DNA from: Ignavibacteriota bacterium
Lineage (GTDB): Bacteria; Bacteroidota; Ignavibacteria; Tepidaquicellales; Tepidaquicellaceae
DNA length: 10,782 bases
Assembly: GCA_003158365.1 (NCBI GenBank)
Contig: PMIW01000241.1
Span: forward strand, 1,905 to 12,686
Direction: 5' to 3'
Positions within the stretch are counted from its first letter, which is position 1. Every line of letters starts with the position of its first letter. Shown in pieces: positions 8,627 through 10,782 of this stretch. A program made the position numbers and the translations under genes. The notes under the pieces are model-generated. The model was not told the DNA's origin. It saw only the letters and a program-made list of their open reading frames with translations, and ran no database searches.

Positions 8627-8887
8627 TTACTCAGGAATCGCTAGATCCACTACTTTCGATGAAACCCCCTCAATAAGGGCTACTTTTCTTGACAGTTCAT
8701 CTTTTTGCTCTTTTGAGCCATAAAGTTCGAGAATTATCAGTCCGTGGTCTGAGCAATTTTCCTGAATTCCGTCGTGGATTCCCAGTCTTGTCTTAATCAG
8801 ACATCCCCAGGCAGTCAGGACTTTCTGCACTTTAACGGCAGAATCTTTCCGGTTTCCGACTAATATTATTAATACTGTTTTGTTCAT
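8627..8887 (-). CDS. TM1266-like putative iron-only hydrogenase system regulator
   Basis: An 86-residue protein beginning MNKTVLIILVGNRKDSAVKVQ, with a central CLIKTRLGIHDG and an end matching LIEGVSSKVVDLAI. The pattern of an N-terminal strand, NR-x-x-SA-x-KV, a G-x-x-I-x-x-R-x-GI loop and a final GV-x-x-K strand fits the TM1266 family (TIGR03959), a compact ACT/NikR-C-like fold found beside [FeFe] hydrogenase and maturation genes. The family name says regulator, but I know of no proven mechanism. There is no DNA-binding domain, so a small-molecule or protein-binding role is equally possible. It is the first gene of the minus-strand cluster, nearest the divergent promoter region. The 97-base gap to hydC is the longest in the cluster, so an extra internal promoter is possible. 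Confidence 0.8.
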   Translation of the reverse strand: MNKTVLIILVGNRKDSAVKVQKVLTAWGCLIKTRLGIHDGIQENCSDHGLIILELYGSKEQKDELSRKVALIEGVSSKVVDLAIPE

Positions 8888-8913
8888 ATTCTATAAATTC
8901 TTTAATAGATTTT

Positions 8914-8942
8914 ATTATAATTTTTAAAATAACTTAAGCTTA
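8914..8942 (-). promoter_or_regulatory. Candidate promoter of the hydrogenase cluster
   Basis: On the minus strand a perfect TATAAT (8914-8919) lies 26 bases before the first ATG. The -35 position holds only a weak TAAGCT (8937-8942, 17-base spacer). A start site near 8906 would give a leader of about 20 bases. The region is very AT-rich, so a chance -10 match is possible. Confidence 0.4.
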
Positions 8943-8943
8943 A
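8934..8943. promoter_or_regulatory. Perfect palindrome overlapping the cluster's -35 region
   Basis: TTAAGCTTAA is self-complementary over ten bases and covers the expected -35 box of the minus-strand promoter candidate. That is where a repressor would act. It is short and AT-rich, so it may be chance. Confidence 0.25.
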
Positions 8944-8976
8944 AAGGGTAAGCAAAAATCAGAAATTTTCCTCAGG

Positions 8977-9001
8977 TCATATCTATGATTTGTTATACAA
9001 A
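8977..9001. promoter_or_regulatory. Two adjacent short inverted repeats in the divergent region
   Basis: TCATA-TC-TATGA (8977-8988) is followed immediately by TTTGT-TAT-ACAAA (8989-9001), each with perfect 5-base arms. They lie between the two divergent promoter candidates and could bind a dimeric regulator of either side. Neither matches the spacing of known Rex or FNR sites. Confidence 0.3.
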
Positions 9002-9039
9002 ATTACTCTTTCTTAATCTCTCTTTCAATGTAAAAAGAA

Positions 9040-9058
9040 AAATCCTTTAGTAGGATTT
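9040..9058. other. Small hairpin followed by a T-run in the divergent intergenic region
   Basis: AAATCCT (9040-9046) pairs with AGGATTT (9052-9058) across a 5-base loop, and the + strand continues ATTTTT. The minus strand also continues into a T-rich run. It resembles a weak bidirectional terminator that would insulate the divergent units. The stem holds only three G/C pairs. Confidence 0.35.
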
Positions 9059-9087
9059 ATTTTTGAGTAGTAAAAAAGCTGGATTTT

Positions 9088-9115
9088 TTGTAAATTTTAA
9101 CTTCTTCTATATAAA
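9088..9115 (+). promoter_or_regulatory. Candidate promoter of the receiver/NuoE-like pair
   Basis: TTGTAA (9088-9093) and TATAAA (9110-9115) are separated by 16 bases, 29 bases before the ATG at 9145. A start near 9121 would give a leader of about 24 bases containing the ribosome binding site. Confidence 0.45.
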
Positions 9116-9133
9116 AAAAATAAACATTTCACC

Positions 9134-9138
9134 GGAGG
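9134..9138 (+). promoter_or_regulatory. Strong Shine-Dalgarno sequence
   Basis: GGAGG lies 6 bases before the ATG at 9145. It is the best Shine-Dalgarno match noticed in the window, where many starts (hydC, hydS, 10147) have none. It fixes the start of the receiver and suggests high translation. Confidence 0.8.
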
Positions 9139-9144
9139 AAATTT

Positions 9145-9513
9145 ATGGCTTTAATAGCAGTAATTGACGATGACCCGGATATCCGCGAAGCGAGTACACT
9201 GGTTTTGAACGCAAAAGGATATGAGGTAATCTCAGCAAGTAACCCTAAAGACGGATACGACACCGTAAAAAAAAACAACCCTGATTTAATAATTCTTGAC
9301 GTAATGATGGATGAACCCGATGACGGTTTTTTCCTCGCTCAAAGATTCAGGAGAGAGAACATTAAAACACCAATTTTGATGTACACTTCAGTTTCAAAAA
9401 CAGTCGGAATGGATTTTGGCAAAAGCGACATGGTCCCGGTTGACGATTTCGTCGAAAAACCGATAACTCCCGACCTTTTAATTCAAAAAGTTGAAGCACT
9501 TTTAAAAAAATAA
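9145..9513 (+). CDS. Single-domain response regulator (receiver only), divergent unit
   Basis: A 122-residue receiver with acidic cluster D8-D10 (VIDDDPD), phosphoacceptor D52 (ILDVMMDE), T81/S82 (YTSVS) and K105 (EKPI). There is no output domain. After the T81 strand it has VGMDFG, matching the GMKFG of the receiver at 1837-2250. Both also carry a D-x-(M/I)-M-x-E-x-x-D-x-GF stretch around the phosphoacceptor, so the two look like paralogues. It is divergently transcribed from the hydrogenase cluster and 11 bases upstream of a NuoE-like gene. A plausible role is to take phosphate from one of the two kinases in the cluster, but no direct evidence links them. Confidence 0.92.
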   Translation: MALIAVIDDDPDIREASTLVLNAKGYEVISASNPKDGYDTVKKNNPDLIILDVMMDEPDDGFFLAQRFRRENIKTPILMYTSVSKTVGMDFGKSDMVPVDDFVEKPITPDLLIQKVEALLKK

Positions 9514-9524
9514 TTAAAGGACAT

Positions 9525-9995
9525 ATGTTAGTATTAGAAAAAAATTCAATGACAGAAGAAATAGAAGCATTGGTAGAACTGCACGGAAAAGACCGCTCGG
9601 CACTGATGCCCATTCTTCAGGCAATCCAGAGAGACCACAAATATATTTCGGATTTTGCACAGCAGGAAGTTGCACGCCTGCTCGATATACATCCGGTTGA
9701 GGTTTTCAGCGTAATTTCATTTTATTCTTTCCTTCATTGCGTACCGCAGGGTAAAAACATTGTCCGCCTGTGCAGAACAATTGTTTGCGATATATCGGGA
9801 AAAGATGAAGTCGAAAAAGCAATAAAAAGAGAACTCAAAATTAATATCGGCGAAACCACCAAGGACAAGAAAATCACGCTGGAATATACCAACTGTCTCG
9901 GTATGTGTGACCAGGGTCCCGCTATGATGGTAAACGATAAAATTTTCACAAAGTTAACACCCGAAAAAGCAGTAAAGATTCTTAAAGAGATATAG
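9525..9995 (+). CDS. Orphan NuoE/HydC-like [2Fe-2S] protein
   Basis: A 156-residue NuoE-family protein with the helical N-terminal region (EVFSVISFYSF at 59-69) and a complete set of [2Fe-2S] ligands: C83 and C88 (CRTIVC), C124 and C128 (CLGMCDQGP). It shares GETTKDKKITLE with the hydC product's GQTTRDKKFTLE but has diverged elsewhere: GT between the first two ligands became TI. AAAGGA precedes the ATG at 9525, supporting this start over the Met at residue 9. It follows the receiver gene by 11 bases and is the last gene of the unit. Normally such a protein partners a NuoF-like flavoprotein, but none follows. It may be an alternative small subunit for HydB, a partner of a flavoprotein encoded elsewhere, or a redox-signalling adaptor for the receiver. 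The family call is firm; the role is unknown. Confidence 0.9.
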   Translation: MLVLEKNSMTEEIEALVELHGKDRSALMPILQAIQRDHKYISDFAQQEVARLLDIHPVEVFSVISFYSFLHCVPQGKNIVRLCRTIVCDISGKDEVEKAIKRELKINIGETTKDKKITLEYTNCLGMCDQGPAMMVNDKIFTKLTPEKAVKILKEI

Positions 9996-10037
9996 TATTA
10001 GTGGTTATTGGTTTGTAGTTAGTAAAAGAAAAATTTT
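9996..10037 (+). other. Low-complexity spacer after the NuoE-like gene
   Basis: This stretch holds imperfect T/G-rich direct repeats of the form TTAGTGGTTATTGG / TTTGTAGTTAG between the stop codon and the terminator. No gene or clear binding site is seen. Confidence 0.4.
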
Positions 10038-10070
10038 AAGCTCTGTTGAGTAATCAACAGGGCTTTTTTT
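10038..10070 (+). terminator. Strong Rho-independent terminator
   Basis: A 12-bp stem (10038-10049 with 10054-10065, one G-U pair) is closed by a GTAA tetraloop of the stable GNRA class and followed by T7 (10064-10070). It ends the receiver/NuoE-like unit 43 bases after the stop codon. Confidence 0.93.
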
Positions 10071-10098
10071 ATGTTTTATTTGTTCTTGACATTATTAG
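10058..10098 (+). repeat. 41-base direct repeat, copy 1 (terminator tail plus promoter -35)
   Basis: From CAGGGC-T7 through ATG-TTTTATTTGTT to CTTGACATTATTAG, this segment matches 10742-10782 at 39 of 41 positions (differences at 10063 and 10074). It spans the 3' arm of one terminator and the TTGACA of the next promoter candidate. Confidence 0.9.
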
Positions 10099-10116
10099 CA
10101 ATATATCATAAGTTAT
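10086..10116 (+). promoter_or_regulatory. Candidate promoter of the outer-membrane protein gene
   Basis: A perfect TTGACA (10086-10091) is followed 17 bases later by TAAGTT (10109-10114). Read as a Bacteroidota-type promoter, TTG is 20 bases upstream of TAAGTTAT, close to the TAnnTTTG -7 element. Either reading places the start about 25 bases before the ATG at 10147. Confidence 0.5.
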
Positions 10117-10146
10117 ATTAAACAAATCCACTTTCAACATACAATT

Positions 10147-10722
10147 ATGGGAAAAATAATATTGGTATGCTTGTTGTTTTATTCCGTCGTTTCTATTTCA
10201 CAAATCAAGTATGATGAATCACAATCAAATTTTAGTTTGAATGAGAAAAACAGTAATTTCAAAAGTTCTTATTCAGTATATTTTACTTCTGGTTTTTTTA
10301 TTCCTGTTAGATTAAATGAAGAAAAAAATACCGGGATTGATTATAATTTTGGATTTCAAAAGAATACACCTGACACAATGTCATTATGTTTGGATATTGA
10401 TTTAGCTTTTACTAAACAAACATATTTGCAGATTCAGTTTAGTCCAAGATATTATTTTCCGATAAGTAAAAATTTCAAATTATTTGTTGGTCCTAAAGTC
10501 GGGATATTTTTATATACAACAGATGAGGGAAAATTAAGTTTATCCTTTCTAACAATTTTACCGCTGAGTATTTCATTTGACGCAGGGATGCAATATAAAA
10601 TTAATAATAATTTTTCATTTCTATTTAAAATTACTAATAACCCCAGGATTGAAAGCGGATATAACACATCCCGATTCGGATATTACATTTTTGCAAATGG
10701 AGGAATTGTATATCAATTTTAA
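10147..10722 (+). CDS. Predicted outer-membrane beta-barrel protein, function unknown
   Basis: A 191-residue protein with a signal peptide (M1-G-K-I followed by the hydrophobic stretch ILVCLLFYSVVSIS; likely cleavage near residue 18-20). The mature part alternates polar and aromatic/hydrophobic residues in amphipathic strands (YSVYFTSGFF, TYLQIQFSPRYYF, FKLFVGPKVGIFLY, ISFDAGMQYKI, FSFLFKI, GYYIFANGGIVYQF). It ends in Phe after a beta strand, the signature recognised by the BAM machinery. The layout fits an 8-stranded porin-like or outer-membrane beta-barrel domain protein of the FCB group. I cannot assign a specific family. It has no Shine-Dalgarno sequence, its own promoter and terminator, and no evident tie to hydrogen metabolism. 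The stop codon overlaps the terminator stem. Confidence 0.78.
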   Translation: MGKIILVCLLFYSVVSISQIKYDESQSNFSLNEKNSNFKSSYSVYFTSGFFIPVRLNEEKNTGIDYNFGFQKNTPDTMSLCLDIDLAFTKQTYLQIQFSPRYYFPISKNFKLFVGPKVGIFLYTTDEGKLSLSFLTILPLSISFDAGMQYKINNNFSFLFKITNNPRIESGYNTSRFGYYIFANGGIVYQF

Positions 10723-10754
10723 ATCCCTGTTAAGAAATCGGCAGGGATTTTTTT
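10721..10754 (+). terminator. Rho-independent terminator overlapping the stop codon
   Basis: AAATCCCTG (10721-10729) pairs with CAGGGATTT (10742-10750) across a 12-base loop, with T7 at 10748-10754. The left arm begins inside the TAA stop codon (10720-10722). Confidence 0.9.
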
Positions 10755-10782
10755 ATGCTTTATTTGTTCTTGACATTATTAG
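10742..10782 (+). repeat. 41-base direct repeat, copy 2 (runs to window end)
   Basis: Matches 10058-10098 at 39 of 41 positions. It begins in the 3' arm of the terminator and includes TTGACA at 10770-10775. The match is still unbroken at the last base, so the repeat probably extends beyond the window. Confidence 0.9.

Noticed and set aside
8623..8641. 6-bp hairpin GCGATT / AATCGC at the end of the TM1266-like gene
   Set aside because: No T-tract follows on the minus strand. It could be a processing or stability element but cannot be supported as a terminator.
8989..9001. TTTGT-TAT-ACAAA as a Rex operator
   Set aside because: Rex sites have TTGT and ACAA half-sites separated by about ten bases; here the gap is three, so the geometry is wrong.
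9362..9949. Minus-strand frames opposite the receiver and NuoE-like genes
   Set aside because: The opposite strand holds complete, motif-rich genes; these are shadows.
10452..10667. 71-codon minus-strand frame
   Set aside because: It lies within the outer-membrane protein gene, which has a signal peptide, a C-terminal Phe and flanking promoter and terminator.
1..10782. CRISPR arrays, tRNA or rRNA genes, transposases, phage genes
   Set aside because: No regularly spaced repeats, cloverleaf-like sequences, rRNA segments or mobile-element proteins were seen on either strand.

Overview
The window looks like a chromosome segment from an AT-rich anaerobe of the Bacteroidota/Chlorobiota/Ignavibacteriota group. 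The first 249 bases encode a type IX secretion sorting domain of the YPNPFNP class, typical of Ignavibacteria and relatives. Several starts lack a Shine-Dalgarno sequence while others (9134-9138, upstream of 8048) have a good one. The lineage is inferred from these traits only.

Layout. Positions 1-249 (+) are the 3' end of a secreted protein gene, closed by a hairpin terminator. Positions 323-8887 (-) form one tightly spaced, probably co-transcribed cluster of seven genes. In transcription order these are: a small TM1266-like iron-only hydrogenase system regulator, hydC, hydB, hydA, a sensory [FeFe] hydrogenase fused to a histidine kinase, a single-domain response regulator, and a receiver-PAS-histidine kinase hybrid. 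A 257-base divergent intergenic region (8888-9144) carries candidate promoters and short palindromes. To its right on the + strand are a second single-domain receiver and a second, stand-alone NuoE/HydC-like [2Fe-2S] protein (9145-9995), ended by a strong terminator. Last is a small predicted outer-membrane beta-barrel protein (10147-10722) with its own terminator.

How the genes work together. HydA (group A H-cluster enzyme), HydB (flavin/NAD(H) subunit with extra iron-sulfur sites) and HydC ([2Fe-2S] subunit) make a cytoplasmic NAD(H)-linked, probably electron-bifurcating, trimeric hydrogenase. The next gene encodes an H-cluster protein in which the proton-relay cysteine of the active enzyme is alanine and whose C-terminus is a complete histidine kinase. 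That is the design of a hydrogen or redox sensor. With the two downstream signalling genes it gives a multi-step phosphorelay encoded with the enzyme it probably monitors. No protein in the window carries a DNA-binding output domain, so the relay's final target lies elsewhere. No H-cluster maturases (HydE, HydF, HydG) are present here.

Most worth a second look: the sensor hydrogenase-kinase and its relay, an eight-cysteine N-terminal extension on HydB, the divergent receiver plus orphan NuoE-like pair, an unusual receiver motif shared by both single-domain regulators, and a 41-base terminator-promoter repeat flanking the outer-membrane gene.
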